Of a stretch of 64,000 nucleotides of DNA, positions 8,375 through 16,958 are shown in pieces. The position numbers and the translations under genes were made by a program. Under the pieces are notes generated by a model. The model searched no databases. It was not told the DNA's origin and was given only the letters and a program-made list of their open reading frames with translations. Location: the NCBI RefSeq assembly GCF_019711375.1, contig NZ_CP081295.1, forward strand, positions 1,612,001 through 1,676,000, written 5' to 3'. This stretch comes from Qipengyuania aurantiaca (GTDB lineage: Bacteria; Pseudomonadota; Alphaproteobacteria; Sphingomonadales; Sphingomonadaceae). Position 1 is the stretch's first letter, and each line of letters opens with the position of its first letter.

Positions 8375-9037
8375 ATGAAGATCATCATCGGCAACAAGAA
8401 CTACTCGAGCTGGTCCTTGCGCGGCTGGCTCGCGGCCAAGCAATCGGGGCTGGCGTTCGAGGAAATCACCGTCCCTATGGGCGGCGAGGCGTGGGACGAA
8501 CTGAAGCAGGACGGCAGCGGCACGCAGCCCTCGCACGGCAAGGTCCCGATCCTGTGGGACGACGAGGTGGTGGTGTGGGACAGCCTCGCCATTCTCGAAT
8601 ACCTTGCCGACAAGGTCGGGCGCGAACGCTTCTGGCCCAAGGACGACACGGCGCGCGGCATGGCCCGGTCGATGGTTGCCGAAATGCACTCTTCCTACCT
8701 CTCGCTGCGCAGCGAATGCCCGATGAACGTGCGCAAGCGCTTCGACGGGTTCGAGCCGAGCGAGGCCTGCCGCGCCGACATCCTGCGCATCCTCACCATC
8801 TGGGCCGAAGCGCGCAGCCGGTTCGGCAATGGCGGGCCCTTCCTCTTCGGCACCTTCGGCGCAGCGGACGTGTTCTTCGCCCCCGTCGTCAGCCGCTTCA
8901 TCAGCTACCAGATCCCCGTCCCGGGCTTCGCCGCGGCCTATATGCAGGCCGTGTGGGAGCACGAGTGGATGCAGGCGTGGGTCACCGCATCGGAAAACGA
9001 AGAATGGGTCATCGAACAATACGAAACCGTCTCCTGA
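8375..9037 (+). CDS. Glutathione S-transferase family protein
   Basis: A 220-residue cytosolic GST. The N-terminal thioredoxin-fold half has KIIIGNKNYSSWSLRGWLAAK (catalytic Ser/Tyr region), the cis-Pro GKVPIL and the DSLAILEYLADK glutathione-binding segment; the all-helical C-terminal half follows. It likely conjugates or reduces electrophiles with glutathione. The frame stays open about 60 codons upstream (to 8186), but the ATG at 8375 matches the family N-terminus. The 211-bp gap before it (8164-8374) shows no other recognised gene. Its 3' end overlaps the S1/P1 nuclease start by 34 bp. Confidence 0.88.
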   Translation: MKIIIGNKNYSSWSLRGWLAAKQSGLAFEEITVPMGGEAWDELKQDGSGTQPSHGKVPILWDDEVVVWDSLAILEYLADKVGRERFWPKDDTARGMARSMVAEMHSSYLSLRSECPMNVRKRFDGFEPSEACRADILRILTIWAEARSRFGNGGPFLFGTFGAADVFFAPVVSRFISYQIPVPGFAAAYMQAVWEHEWMQAWVTASENEEWVIEQYETVS

Positions 9038-9897
9038 CGCTGGTCGCGGCGGCGCTCGCGCTGCTGCCCGCACAAGCGCAGGCCTGGGGCTTCTTCGCTC
9101 ATCGCACGACCGCCGAGATCGCGCTCGAGAACGTGAAGCCGGAAACGCGTGCCGGAATTGCGCGCTTGCTGAAGGCCGCGCCGGAACTGGGCGTGCCCGG
9201 TTGCGATCTCGCGAGCCTGGAGGATGCGAGCGTGTGGCCCGATTGCCTGCGCAAGGACTACTGGCGCTGGGGCTACACCTTCGCCTGGCATTACCGCACC
9301 ACGCCGGTGTGCGAGGCGTATGAGCCGCGCAAGAACTGCTCGGGCCAGAACTGCATTCTCGCCCAGATCGAGCGCAACCAGCGCATCCTTGCCGACGAGG
9401 GCCTGCCCGCGAATGTCCGGCTCGAAGCGCTGGCCTTCCTCGTCCACTTCATCGGCGATGTGCACATGCCGCTCCATTCGGGCGATCACGAGGACCGCGG
9501 CGGCAACGATATCGACACCGCCTATGGCATCGCGCCGGGGCTGAACCTGCACTGGATCTGGGACGGCCCGCTGGCCGAACGCGCGATCACCTCGGCTGAG
9601 ATGCCGCTGGTGCGCCGCTACAGCGCGAAGGAACGCGCCGAACTGGGGGGAGGCACGCCCGCCGACTGGGGCCGCGAAAGCTGGGAGACGAGCCGCGACT
9701 TCGTCTATCCCAACGCCTTCGACCGCGCCCCTTGCGAAGGCGAGGACCTGCCCGACGAAACCGCGCTGACGCAGGAGGATATCGAGAGGGCCATCCCCAT
9801 CTCCCAGCGCCGCGTGACGCAGGCGGGCATCCGCATGGCCGAATATCTCGACGCCGCCTTTGCGCCGGGCCCCTTGCCGGAGCCGGAGCGCGACTAG
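9004..9897 (+). CDS. Secreted S1/P1 family zinc-dependent nuclease
   Basis: A 297-residue single-strand-specific nuclease / phosphomonoesterase homologue. The Sec signal peptide ends AQAQA just before WGFFAHR; in S1/P1 enzymes the mature N-terminal Trp supplies a zinc ligand with its backbone, so predicted cleavage there is functionally meaningful. Further Zn-site motifs are visible: FLVHFIGDVHMPLHSGDHEDRGGNDI (His/Asp cluster) and LNLHWIWDGPL. It probably degrades nucleic acids in the periplasm or medium for nutrient scavenging. The ATG at 9004 lies inside the GST gene, a 34-bp overlap. Convergent with the cupin gene, with stops sharing CTAG at 9894-9897. Confidence 0.9.
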   Translation: MGHRTIRNRLLTLVAAALALLPAQAQAWGFFAHRTTAEIALENVKPETRAGIARLLKAAPELGVPGCDLASLEDASVWPDCLRKDYWRWGYTFAWHYRTTPVCEAYEPRKNCSGQNCILAQIERNQRILADEGLPANVRLEALAFLVHFIGDVHMPLHSGDHEDRGGNDIDTAYGIAPGLNLHWIWDGPLAERAITSAEMPLVRRYSAKERAELGGGTPADWGRESWETSRDFVYPNAFDRAPCEGEDLPDETALTQEDIERAIPISQRRVTQAGIRMAEYLDAAFAPGPLPEPERD

Positions 9898-10361
9898 GGA
9901 ACGCGCTTGGTCGGGTAGGGCGTGCCGTCCTTGCGGAAGTATCCCTCGGGCGTGAAGACCATGTCGATATCGGGGTATTCGCCCCGGTCGGTATCCCGGT
10001 CGCCGCCGCTGATGGCGAAGAAGACGCAAGGAATGTCTCCGCGATTGTGCAGGCGGTGGCCGTTCTTCTCGCCCGCCGGCCAGGCGAGGATGTCGCCGGG
10101 CCCGACCGGGATTTCGCCCTCGTCCTCAATCAGCATGGCCTCGCCCTGCAGGATCACCACCAGCTCGTCCTGCCCCTCGTGCCAATGCCGCTGCGAGGAG
10201 TAGGCGCCGGGCTGGAGCACCACATGGCTCGCGCCCAGCTTGGTCAGCCCGCCGACCGGAGCGAGGCGGCGATAGTGCCGGCCCTCGACCTCCGCATCAT
10301 AAGGCGGCGGATAGCCCGTCGCGTTGGTCTGGGGGATGGCGTCGAGATCGAGCTTGGGCAT
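9894..10361 (-). CDS. Cupin domain protein
   Basis: A 155-residue single cupin. Motif 1 is SSQRHWHEGQDELVVILQGEA (HxH then E), motif 2 is PGDILAWPAGEKNGHRLHNRG (H near the end), consistent with a bound metal. Cupins span dioxygenases, isomerases and sensors; function cannot be narrowed. It is divergent from dapE (29 bp apart), so the two promoters must overlap. Confidence 0.85.
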   Translation of the reverse strand: MPKLDLDAIPQTNATGYPPPYDAEVEGRHYRRLAPVGGLTKLGASHVVLQPGAYSSQRHWHEGQDELVVILQGEAMLIEDEGEIPVGPGDILAWPAGEKNGHRLHNRGDIPCVFFAISGGDRDTDRGEYPDIDMVFTPEGYFRKDGTPYPTKRVP

Positions 10362-10390
10362 TGGCGGGCACTCCTGCTAGCGGAGCGAAT

Positions 10391-11524
10391 ATGACTGAGG
10401 TTCTCGAACTCGCCAAGCGGCTGATGGCCGCCGAAAGCGTCACTCCCGCTACGGGCTCCGTCTTCGACCGCATGGAGGCGATGCTCGCGCCGCTCGGTTT
10501 CGAAGTGCACCGCTTCACGCGCGGCGAGGGTGCGGCGGGCACGCCCGAAGCTCCGGTGGAGAACCTCTTCGCGATTCGGCGCGGCCCCGAAGGTTCGAAG
10601 CATTTCGCCTTCGCCGGCCATCTCGATGTCGTCCCACCCGGCGGCGGCTGGGCGAGCGACGCCTTCGAGCCCGAAGTGCGCGGCGACCTGCTCTATGGCC
10701 GCGGGGCGGTCGACATGAAGGGCTCGATTGCCTGCATGGTCGAAGCGGTAAAGCACGTGCCGGCCGAGGCAGGCACGATCAGCTTCATCATCACCGGCGA
10801 CGAGGAAGGCCCGGCGCTCCATGGCACCCGCGCGCTGATCGACTACATGCGCGAGGCAGGCCACCAGCCCGACCTCTGCCTCGTCGGCGAACCTACCAGC
10901 GTCAATCGCTTGGGCGACATGATGAAGATCGGGCGGCGCGGTTCGGTGAACATCTGGCTGGAGGTCGAGGGGACGCAGGGTCACGTCGCCTACCCGCATT
11001 TGGCCGACAATCCGATCCCCAAGCTGGTCGCCATGCTGGCCGAACTCGACGCTCTGGTGCTCGACGAAGGCAATGACTGGTTCCAGGCCTCCAACCTCGA
11101 GATCACCGATCTCGAAGTCGGCAATCCGGCGCACAACGTTATTCCGGAAACCGCCAAGGCGCGCATCTCAATCCGCTTCAACGACGAGCATTCGGGCGCT
11201 TCGCTGTCCGAGAAGGTGATGGCAATTGCCGAGAAGCACGGCGGCAAGGCAATGCCGATCATCTCGGGCGAGCCCTTCCTCACCCCGCCGGGAGAATTCA
11301 GCGACATCATCGCGCGCGCCGTGAAGGCGGAAACGGGCATCGATCCCGAGCCTTCCACTACCGGCGGCACCTCGGACGCGCGCTTCCTTCGCGCCGTGTG
11401 CCCGGTGATCGAATTCGGCCTCGTGAACGCCACCATGCACAAGCGCGACGAGGCTGTAGCCATCGAGGACCTTTCCACGCTAAGCCGCATCTATACGGCG
11501 ATCGCGAAGGATGCGCTGGCATAA
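10391..11524 (+). CDS. dapE: Succinyl-diaminopimelate desuccinylase
   Basis: DapE hydrolyses N-succinyl-LL-diaminopimelate in the lysine / peptidoglycan-precursor pathway. The 377-residue dinuclear zinc peptidase shows FAGHLDVVPPGG (His ligand), GRGAVDMKGSIA (bridging Asp), ITGDEEGPALHGT (catalytic Glu and Glu ligand), the dimer-domain GRRGSVNIWLEVEGTQGHVAYPH, and the late TTGGTSDARF. The frame opens at 10361 but the ATG at 10391 gives the proper start. The other lysine gene in the window is dapB at 14557. Confidence 0.93.
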   Translation: MTEVLELAKRLMAAESVTPATGSVFDRMEAMLAPLGFEVHRFTRGEGAAGTPEAPVENLFAIRRGPEGSKHFAFAGHLDVVPPGGGWASDAFEPEVRGDLLYGRGAVDMKGSIACMVEAVKHVPAEAGTISFIITGDEEGPALHGTRALIDYMREAGHQPDLCLVGEPTSVNRLGDMMKIGRRGSVNIWLEVEGTQGHVAYPHLADNPIPKLVAMLAELDALVLDEGNDWFQASNLEITDLEVGNPAHNVIPETAKARISIRFNDEHSGASLSEKVMAIAEKHGGKAMPIISGEPFLTPPGEFSDIIARAVKAETGIDPEPSTTGGTSDARFLRAVCPVIEFGLVNATMHKRDEAVAIEDLSTLSRIYTAIAKDALA

Positions 11525-11548
11525 GAAAACACGTCTGAGGGGACAGCA

Positions 11549-12787
11549 ATGCTGAGGGTCTGGTTCGAAATTCCGCTGTGGCAGCGCGTTCTGACCGCGC
11601 TCCTGCTGGGCGTGCTCACCGGCTATGCCTGGGGGCCGGAAGCCGAAAGCATCAAGTGGATCGGCGACTTCTTCATCAAGTCGATCAAGATGCTGGTGGT
11701 CCCGCTGATCTTCTTCAGCCTCGTCTCCGGCGTCGCCGCCATCGGCGATCTGCGCAAGCTGGGTGCGGTCGGCGGACGGGCCATGCTGCTTTTCGTCATT
11801 ACCGGCCAGATTGCGGTGTGGCTGGGCCTTGCGCTCGGTACCTTCGTGCAGCCGGGCGCAGGCGTCGACACCAGCGCCATCCAGCGCGGCGAAACGCCGG
11901 TCCCCAACGAGACCACGGCGGTGGACATGATCCTCTCCATCGTACCCGAAAGTCCGGTGCAGGTGATGGCGGATGTGGCGGTGCTGCCGCTGATCGTCTT
12001 CTCGCTGCTGGTGGGTGTCGGCATATTGATGGCCAAGGAAGAGGGCGCGCCGGTCCAGAAGGTCTTCGATAGCGGCGCTGTCGTCATGCAGAAGGTCACC
12101 ATGGTGGTGATGGAACTTACCCCCTTCGGCGTCTTCGCGCTGATGGCCTGGGTGGCGGGTACGCTCGGCCTCGACGCGCTGGTGAGCCTCGCCAAGCTGG
12201 TCGGCCTCAACTACCTCGGCTGCCTGCTGATCATCGTCTTCATCTACGGCAGCATGATCAAGTTCCTTGCCAAGCTGCCGGTGCGCGACTTCTTCCGCGG
12301 CATCATCGATGCGATGGCGGTGAGCTATTCGACCGCTTCGTCGAACGCGACGCTGCCCGTCACCCTGCGCTGCGCCGAGCGGAACCTCGGCGTGTCGAAC
12401 TCGGTCGCCAGCTTCGTCATCAGCCTCGGCGCGACGATCAACATGAACGGTACGGCCATGTATCTCGGCCTCGCCACGCTGTTCGGCGCGCAGATCTTCG
12501 GCGTCGATTTGTCGATGGGCGACTACTTCCTCATCTCCATCCTCGCCACGCTCGGCGCAGTCGGCGCGGCAGGCATCCCGGGGGCAGGCCTGATCATGAT
12601 GGCCCTGGTTTTCGGCGCGGTCGGTGTGCCGCTGGAGACGATCGCTTTCGTCGCCGGGGTCGACCGGATCATGGACATGATGCGCACCACCACCAATGTC
12701 AGCGGCGACGCGGCGGTGGCGACGACGGTGGCCGTGATGACGGGAGAGATCGACACCGCCGAGATGGTTTCGGCGGACGATGTTTAA
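11549..12787 (+). CDS. Dicarboxylate/amino acid:cation symporter (DAACS family)
   Basis: A 412-residue inner-membrane transporter of the GltP/DctA type, with about eight transmembrane helices and two re-entrant loops. Family signatures seen: the Ser-rich loop STASSNATLPVTLRCAERNLG, NMNGTAMYLGLATLF and the late GIPGAGLIMMAL and GVDRIMDMMRTTTNVSGD, which holds cation- and substrate-binding residues. The substrate is probably C4-dicarboxylates, glutamate or aspartate coupled to H+ or Na+. The start has GAGGGGACAGCA before the ATG. The next gene starts inside its last codons (ATGTTTAA overlap). Confidence 0.92.
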   Translation: MLRVWFEIPLWQRVLTALLLGVLTGYAWGPEAESIKWIGDFFIKSIKMLVVPLIFFSLVSGVAAIGDLRKLGAVGGRAMLLFVITGQIAVWLGLALGTFVQPGAGVDTSAIQRGETPVPNETTAVDMILSIVPESPVQVMADVAVLPLIVFSLLVGVGILMAKEEGAPVQKVFDSGAVVMQKVTMVVMELTPFGVFALMAWVAGTLGLDALVSLAKLVGLNYLGCLLIIVFIYGSMIKFLAKLPVRDFFRGIIDAMAVSYSTASSNATLPVTLRCAERNLGVSNSVASFVISLGATINMNGTAMYLGLATLFGAQIFGVDLSMGDYFLISILATLGAVGAAGIPGAGLIMMALVFGAVGVPLETIAFVAGVDRIMDMMRTTTNVSGDAAVATTVAVMTGEIDTAEMVSADDV

Positions 12788-13100
12788 CCAGATTCAAAGG
12801 GCCAACTACGGGCGAGTAACTGCGAAATGGGTGCTCACGGCATTGGGGAGCACCATACTTCCGTTGTGCATCTTAAGTGCGTATCTGGTCGCCACGCGAA
12901 TAATTTTCGACCGCGTTATGACCTTCGACATACACGCATTGGTCATCGCTGTTGCGATCGGTGCTGCGAGTATCTTTGTGACACCGATATCGAGAGCGAA
13001 GCGATTTGCCATTGCGATCCTTTACCTTCCTATCGCGGCGATAGGCGGCTTTTGGTTCGTTCTGCTTTTTGTATGTGCGGCTTTCGGCGACTGCCTGTAA
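12780..13100 (+). CDS. Small hypothetical membrane protein
   Basis: A 106-residue protein with three predicted transmembrane segments (about residues 19-41, 49-67 and 78-101) separated by a short basic loop (ISRAKRF). No family recognised. Its DNA is distinctly more AT-rich than both neighbours, with codons such as ATA, TTA and AGT that are rare here, suggesting recent acquisition or relaxed selection. The ATG overlaps the symporter stop by eight bases, so it would be translated by coupling. Convergent with nth, which ends two bases away. Confidence 0.55.
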   Translation: MFNQIQRANYGRVTAKWVLTALGSTILPLCILSAYLVATRIIFDRVMTFDIHALVIAVAIGAASIFVTPISRAKRFAIAILYLPIAAIGGFWFVLLFVCAAFGDCL

Positions 13101-13102
13101 AC

Positions 13103-13753
13103 CTATCGCCCCTTCGGCTTCTCCGTTACCTTCTTCCGGTAACTGCACAAATCCACCACCGGACACCGCCAGCATTCGGGCGTGCGCGCTTTGCAGACAT
13201 AGCGGCCGTGCAAGATGAGCCAGTGATGCGCGCCTAGGCGGAAGGGCTGAGGCACGCGCTTTTCCAGTTTTGCCTCGACCTGTTCGGGCGTCTTGCCTTT
13301 CGCCAACCCCGTCCGGTTGCCCACCCGCAGGATATGCGTGTCGACTGCAAAGGTTTCCTGCCCGAACCAACAATTGAGCACCACATTGGCAGTCTTGCGG
13401 CCCACCCCGGGCAGACGGACCAGATCTTCACGCGTGTCGGGGACCTCGCCGCCATATTCGTCTACCAGCAGTTGGCTGAGCAGGATCACGTTCTTGGCCT
13501 TGGAATTGAACAGGCCGATGGTCTTGATGTGCTCCTTCAGCCCGTCCTCGCCCAGTTCGAGCATCGCTTGGGGCGTCTCGACCTCGCGAAACAGCGCGCG
13601 GGTGGCCTTGTTCACGCCCACATCGGTCGCCTGCGCGGACAGCGCCACGGCCACCACCAGCTGGTAGCAATTGCCATATTCCAGCTCGGTCTCGGGCGAG
13701 GGGTTGTCCTCGGCGAGCCGCCGGAAGAATTCGAAAATCTGATCCTTGGTCAT
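13103..13753 (-). CDS. nth: Endonuclease III
   Basis: A DNA glycosylase/AP lyase that removes oxidised pyrimidines (base excision repair). 216 residues with the helix-hairpin-helix LPGVGRKTANVVL (catalytic Lys), the following VDTHILRVGNRTGLA (catalytic Asp) and a C-terminal [4Fe-4S] loop with Cys spacing C-x6-C-x2-C-x5-C (CKARTPECWRCPVVDLC). The frame continues upstream, but the ATG at 13753 is the family start. It sits on the minus strand below a K+ channel gene and dapB. Confidence 0.95.
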   Translation of the reverse strand: MTKDQIFEFFRRLAEDNPSPETELEYGNCYQLVVAVALSAQATDVGVNKATRALFREVETPQAMLELGEDGLKEHIKTIGLFNSKAKNVILLSQLLVDEYGGEVPDTREDLVRLPGVGRKTANVVLNCWFGQETFAVDTHILRVGNRTGLAKGKTPEQVEAKLEKRVPQPFRLGAHHWLILHGRYVCKARTPECWRCPVVDLCSYRKKVTEKPKGR

Positions 13754-13763
13754 ATGGGCCGCG

Positions 13764-14552
13764 TCATCCGTTCTCGATCTCGGCCAGCGCGCGCGCCACG
13801 GCTTCGCGGCGGCGCTGCATGGCGTCGGAGAAGGCGGCGGCGAAGATGCCCGTCGGCAGCGCGACCAGCAGCACTCCGCCGAGCGCGACGAAGCTGCCCA
13901 CCACCTTGCCCGCCGCGGTGATCGGATAGGCGTCGCCATAGCCGACGGTGGTGAGCGTGATGACTGCCCACCACAAGGCGCGCGGGATACTGCCGAAATG
14001 GTCGGGCTGGAGGTCGCCCTCGAGCCAGTAGAGCCCGCTCGCGCCCACTAGCAGCAGGCTGAGCGCCAGCGCGGCGCAGACCAGCAGATCGTAGCTGCGC
14101 TCCTTCAGCGCGGTCAGGATCTCGCGCATGGCGGCGGAGAAATGCCCCAGCTTGGCGAGCGAGAACACACGCATCAGCCGCAGCAGTCGCAGCGCCGCGG
14201 CGTTGGCGATGAAGAAGGGCGCGAGGCTAACGAGGACCACGGCAAGGTCGATCAGCCCGATGGGGGAGCGAATGAAGCGCCAGCGCTTGCCCCAGGGCGA
14301 GCCGAGGCCTTCCTCTTCCGGCGCGGAATAGATGCGGGCGAGATATTCGATCAGGAAAAACGCCCCGAAAAGGATTTCGGCGATCAGGATTTCGCTGCGC
14401 CATTCGTTCAGGATCACCGGCTCGGTCGAGACGACGCCCACCAGCACGGCAGCAAGGATCATGCAGATCAGCAGTTTGTTGAGCCCCGTCAGCCGCCCGT
14501 CGGGCCACGAACCGATGGTGATCTGCTGGTGGAGGTACTTGCGCAGGGTCAT
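13764..14552 (-). CDS. Voltage-gated-type potassium channel
   Basis: A 262-residue six-transmembrane ion channel. An Arg/Lys-bearing S4-like segment (AAALRLLRLMRVFSLAKLGHF, seen in pieces), then S5, pore helix and selectivity filter TLTTVGYGDAYP, then S6 (VGSFVALGGVLLVALPTGIFAAAF). The GYGD filter predicts K+ selectivity. Only a short cytoplasmic C-terminus (RRREAVARALAEIE) follows, with no RCK or cyclic-nucleotide domain. The gene lies between dapB (4 bp upstream) and nth (10 bp downstream), so it is likely in their operon. Confidence 0.88.
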   Translation of the reverse strand: MTLRKYLHQQITIGSWPDGRLTGLNKLLICMILAAVLVGVVSTEPVILNEWRSEILIAEILFGAFFLIEYLARIYSAPEEEGLGSPWGKRWRFIRSPIGLIDLAVVLVSLAPFFIANAAALRLLRLMRVFSLAKLGHFSAAMREILTALKERSYDLLVCAALALSLLLVGASGLYWLEGDLQPDHFGSIPRALWWAVITLTTVGYGDAYPITAAGKVVGSFVALGGVLLVALPTGIFAAAFSDAMQRRREAVARALAEIENG

Positions 14553-14556
14553 GGCG

Positions 14557-15291
14557 TCAGATGCCCAGCACCTCTTCCATGGAATAGCGCCCCGGTTCGG
14601 CCTCGCGCAGCCACTCGGCCGCCCGGATTGCCCCGCGCGCGAAGATCGTCCGGTTCTCCGCGCTGTGCGAAAGGGTGATGCGCTCTTCCTCGCCGGCGAA
14701 GATCACGCTGTGGTCGCCCGCCACCGTGCCGCCGCGCAGCGCGGCAAAGCCGATCGCGCCCGAGGTGCGCGGCCCGGTCTGCCCGTCGCGCCCGCTTTCG
14801 CTCACATCGTCGAGCGAGACCTTGCGCGCTTTCGCCGCCGCCTCGCCCAGCAGCAGCGCCGTGCCCGAAGGCGCATCGACCTTGCGGCGGTGGTGCATCT
14901 CGACGATCTCGATGTCCCAGTCCTCGCCCAGCCGTCCCGCCGCCTCACGCACCAGATGGGCGAGCAGCGTCACGCCGAGCGATGTGTTGCCGGTCTGCAG
15001 CACGGCGATCTCGCGCGCCGCTGTGTCGATCATCGCGTGGTGTTTCGTCTCGAGCCCGGTGGTCCCGATCACGATCGGCACGCCCGCACGCTTGGCGGCA
15101 TCGAGGTTTGCCTGCAACGCGGCAGGGGCGGAAAAATCGACCAGCGCGTCGCTCACCTTGGCCAGCTCGCCCACATCGTCGCCCTTGTCGGCGCCGCCGG
15201 CATAGTCGTGGCCCGAAGCCTCGATCACGCGCCGCAGGGCTTCGCCCATGGCGCCCTTGCTGCCGATCACACCGATATTGGCCATTGTCAT
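14557..15291 (-). CDS. dapB: 4-hydroxy-tetrahydrodipicolinate reductase
   Basis: DapB catalyses the NAD(P)H-dependent reduction step of the diaminopimelate/lysine pathway. 244 residues with the N-terminal Rossmann IGVIGSKGAMGEALRRVIE and the catalytic motif EIVEMHHRRKVDAPSGTALLLGE (catalytic His, Lys). It is slightly shorter than the E. coli enzyme, typical of alphaproteobacteria. First gene of a dapB-channel-nth minus-strand run, divergent from the sirtuin gene with about 30 bp between starts. Confidence 0.95.
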   Translation of the reverse strand: MTMANIGVIGSKGAMGEALRRVIEASGHDYAGGADKGDDVGELAKVSDALVDFSAPAALQANLDAAKRAGVPIVIGTTGLETKHHAMIDTAAREIAVLQTGNTSLGVTLLAHLVREAAGRLGEDWDIEIVEMHHRRKVDAPSGTALLLGEAAAKARKVSLDDVSESGRDGQTGPRTSGAIGFAALRGGTVAGDHSVIFAGEEERITLSHSAENRTIFARGAIRAAEWLREAEPGRYSMEEVLGI

Positions 15292-15320
15292 CCCCTCGTT
15301 TCCCGTGGTTCATGGCGGCT

Positions 15321-16031
15321 ATGAGCGACATCCGCAATATCGTCGTCCTCACGGGCGCAGGGATTTCCGCCGAGAGCGGCATCGACACCTTCCGCGATTC
15401 GGGCGGCCTGTGGGAACAGCACCGGGTGGAGGACGTCGCCACGCCCGAGGGCTTCAGCCGCGATCCCGACCTCGTCCACCGCTTCTACGACGCGCGGCGC
15501 GAGGCGGTCCAGCAGGTCGAGCCGAACCCCGCGCACGAAGCGCTGGCGCTGCTCGACAAGAGGTGGGACGGCGACCTCCTCATCGTCACCCAGAATGTCG
15601 ACGATCTGCACGAGCGCGCCGGGGCGAGCCGCGTGCTCCACATGCATGGCGAACTGCTGAGCGCGCTCTGCGCCCGCTGCGACGCTCGCCACCGCTGGAG
15701 CGAGCCGCTGTTCGGCCGCCCCGAATGCCCCGGCTGCGGCGAGGCGGCGCTGCGCCCCGACGTCGTCTGGTTCGGCGAAATGCCCTACGAGATGGAGCGC
15801 ATCTACGACGCCCTGCGCCGCGCGGACATGTTTGTGAGCATCGGCACTTCGGGCGCGGTCTATCCCGCCGCCGGCTTCGTGCGCGACGCCCGCGAATTCG
15901 GCGCCCGCACGCTCGAACTCAACCTCGAACGCGGCGAAGGCTCCTACTGGTTCCACGAAAGCCGCCAGGGCCGGGCGAGCAAGCTCGTGCCGGAATGGGT
16001 GGGCGAGGTGTTGGGGGGAATGCCCAGCTAA
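15321..16031 (+). CDS. cobB: NAD-dependent protein deacylase, sirtuin class III (CobB type)
   Basis: A 236-residue Sir2 enzyme that removes lysine acyl groups using NAD+. Motifs: GAGISAESGIDTFR (NAD), TQNVDDLHERAG, catalytic His in HMHGE, and a zinc site of two CxxC pairs (CARC, CPGC). The segment FYDARR at about residues 55-60 keeps the Tyr and Arg that bind negatively charged acyl groups in CobB/SIRT5, so desuccinylase activity is predicted. An alternative ATG lies at 15312. The stop shares CTAA with the convergent gene. Confidence 0.92.
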   Translation: MSDIRNIVVLTGAGISAESGIDTFRDSGGLWEQHRVEDVATPEGFSRDPDLVHRFYDARREAVQQVEPNPAHEALALLDKRWDGDLLIVTQNVDDLHERAGASRVLHMHGELLSALCARCDARHRWSEPLFGRPECPGCGEAALRPDVVWFGEMPYEMERIYDALRRADMFVSIGTSGAVYPAAGFVRDAREFGARTLELNLERGEGSYWFHESRQGRASKLVPEWVGEVLGGMPS

Positions 16032-16894
16032 AGGAGTGGAAGGTTGGCGATGTAGTCCTTTTGCGGACGGCATCGCCGGTCAGTCTGGCCTATTCCGAAG
16101 CCCATTGCGCCCGGAGGGTCGGGGACGAATGCGCCGCGCATGTAAGACCATGGCGCGGAAGGAGCGTCGGCGAGGACGATGTGTCCGTGCCGGTTTCGGG
16201 CCCACCCTGAACTTTCGGTCGCGCGCATGATTAGCGGGGAGAGTTCCATCAGGTTTGCCGCCGGGCGAGCCGAATACTCGCCGTCGCCCACAAGGAGGCA
16301 GAACTCACGGTCGCCGGCATAGCGCTGGGCCGCGGCGACGACCGTGAAGGGCCACACCGCAATGGAGACAACCGCCACACTGAGTGTCGCCGTTGCGGCA
16401 AGCGAATAGGCGATGCTCTGGTCGCGCTTCCATCGGCGGTGAACGAGCGCCCATCCCGCTGCACTCAGAATGATGAGGAGCAGGAGGACCGCAGAGGCAC
16501 TCCAAGCCCGGGCTAGGGGTGGCCCGAATTCGAAGATCGCTCCGGCGAGGGCAACCGTTAGGGCCGAAAACTTGGTGCTGGTCCAGTCGAGAGGGCCGTC
16601 ACCCGATAAGCTCGGAATGAACGGTATCGCGGCGATAATGAGTCGCACCGCTACGGCCACGATAGCCGCGAGGAAGGCGAGCAGGAGGATCGCTTCTCCG
16701 AACCACGCCCAACCGTCGGACGATGACTTAGGCCGTGATGCCACCCAATAGAGGAAGAACCAAGCGGGGATGAGCGCGGCGATGAGGTAGGGATAGTGAG
16801 ACCGCGGCCAGACAAGAAGCAGAAGCGAGCTACACAAGCCAAGGACGACAATGGGTATGAAGAGGGGCGCGATCAGTTGGTACAGCGAAAGCAT
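16028..16894 (-). CDS. Hypothetical multi-pass membrane protein
   Basis: A 288-residue protein with about six hydrophobic segments in the first ~190 residues, then a soluble C-terminal domain of about 90 residues (REFCLLVGDGEYSARPAANL..., ending DYIANLPLL). No family recognised. Codon use is less GC-rich than in cobB or the E1-like gene on either side. The N-terminus (MLSLYQLIAPLFIPIVVLGL) begins directly with a membrane helix, so the ATG start is plausible. It stands alone and its function is unknown. Confidence 0.6.
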   Translation of the reverse strand: MLSLYQLIAPLFIPIVVLGLCSSLLLLVWPRSHYPYLIAALIPAWFFLYWVASRPKSSSDGWAWFGEAILLLAFLAAIVAVAVRLIIAAIPFIPSLSGDGPLDWTSTKFSALTVALAGAIFEFGPPLARAWSASAVLLLLIILSAAGWALVHRRWKRDQSIAYSLAATATLSVAVVSIAVWPFTVVAAAQRYAGDREFCLLVGDGEYSARPAANLMELSPLIMRATESSGWARNRHGHIVLADAPSAPWSYMRGAFVPDPPGAMGFGIGQTDRRCRPQKDYIANLPLL

Positions 16895-16958
16895 TTGCGC
16901 GGTTTATGTCAAACTGGTGAGCGGTCGATGAATCCTGGGAGGATTATGGAAGATTCGC

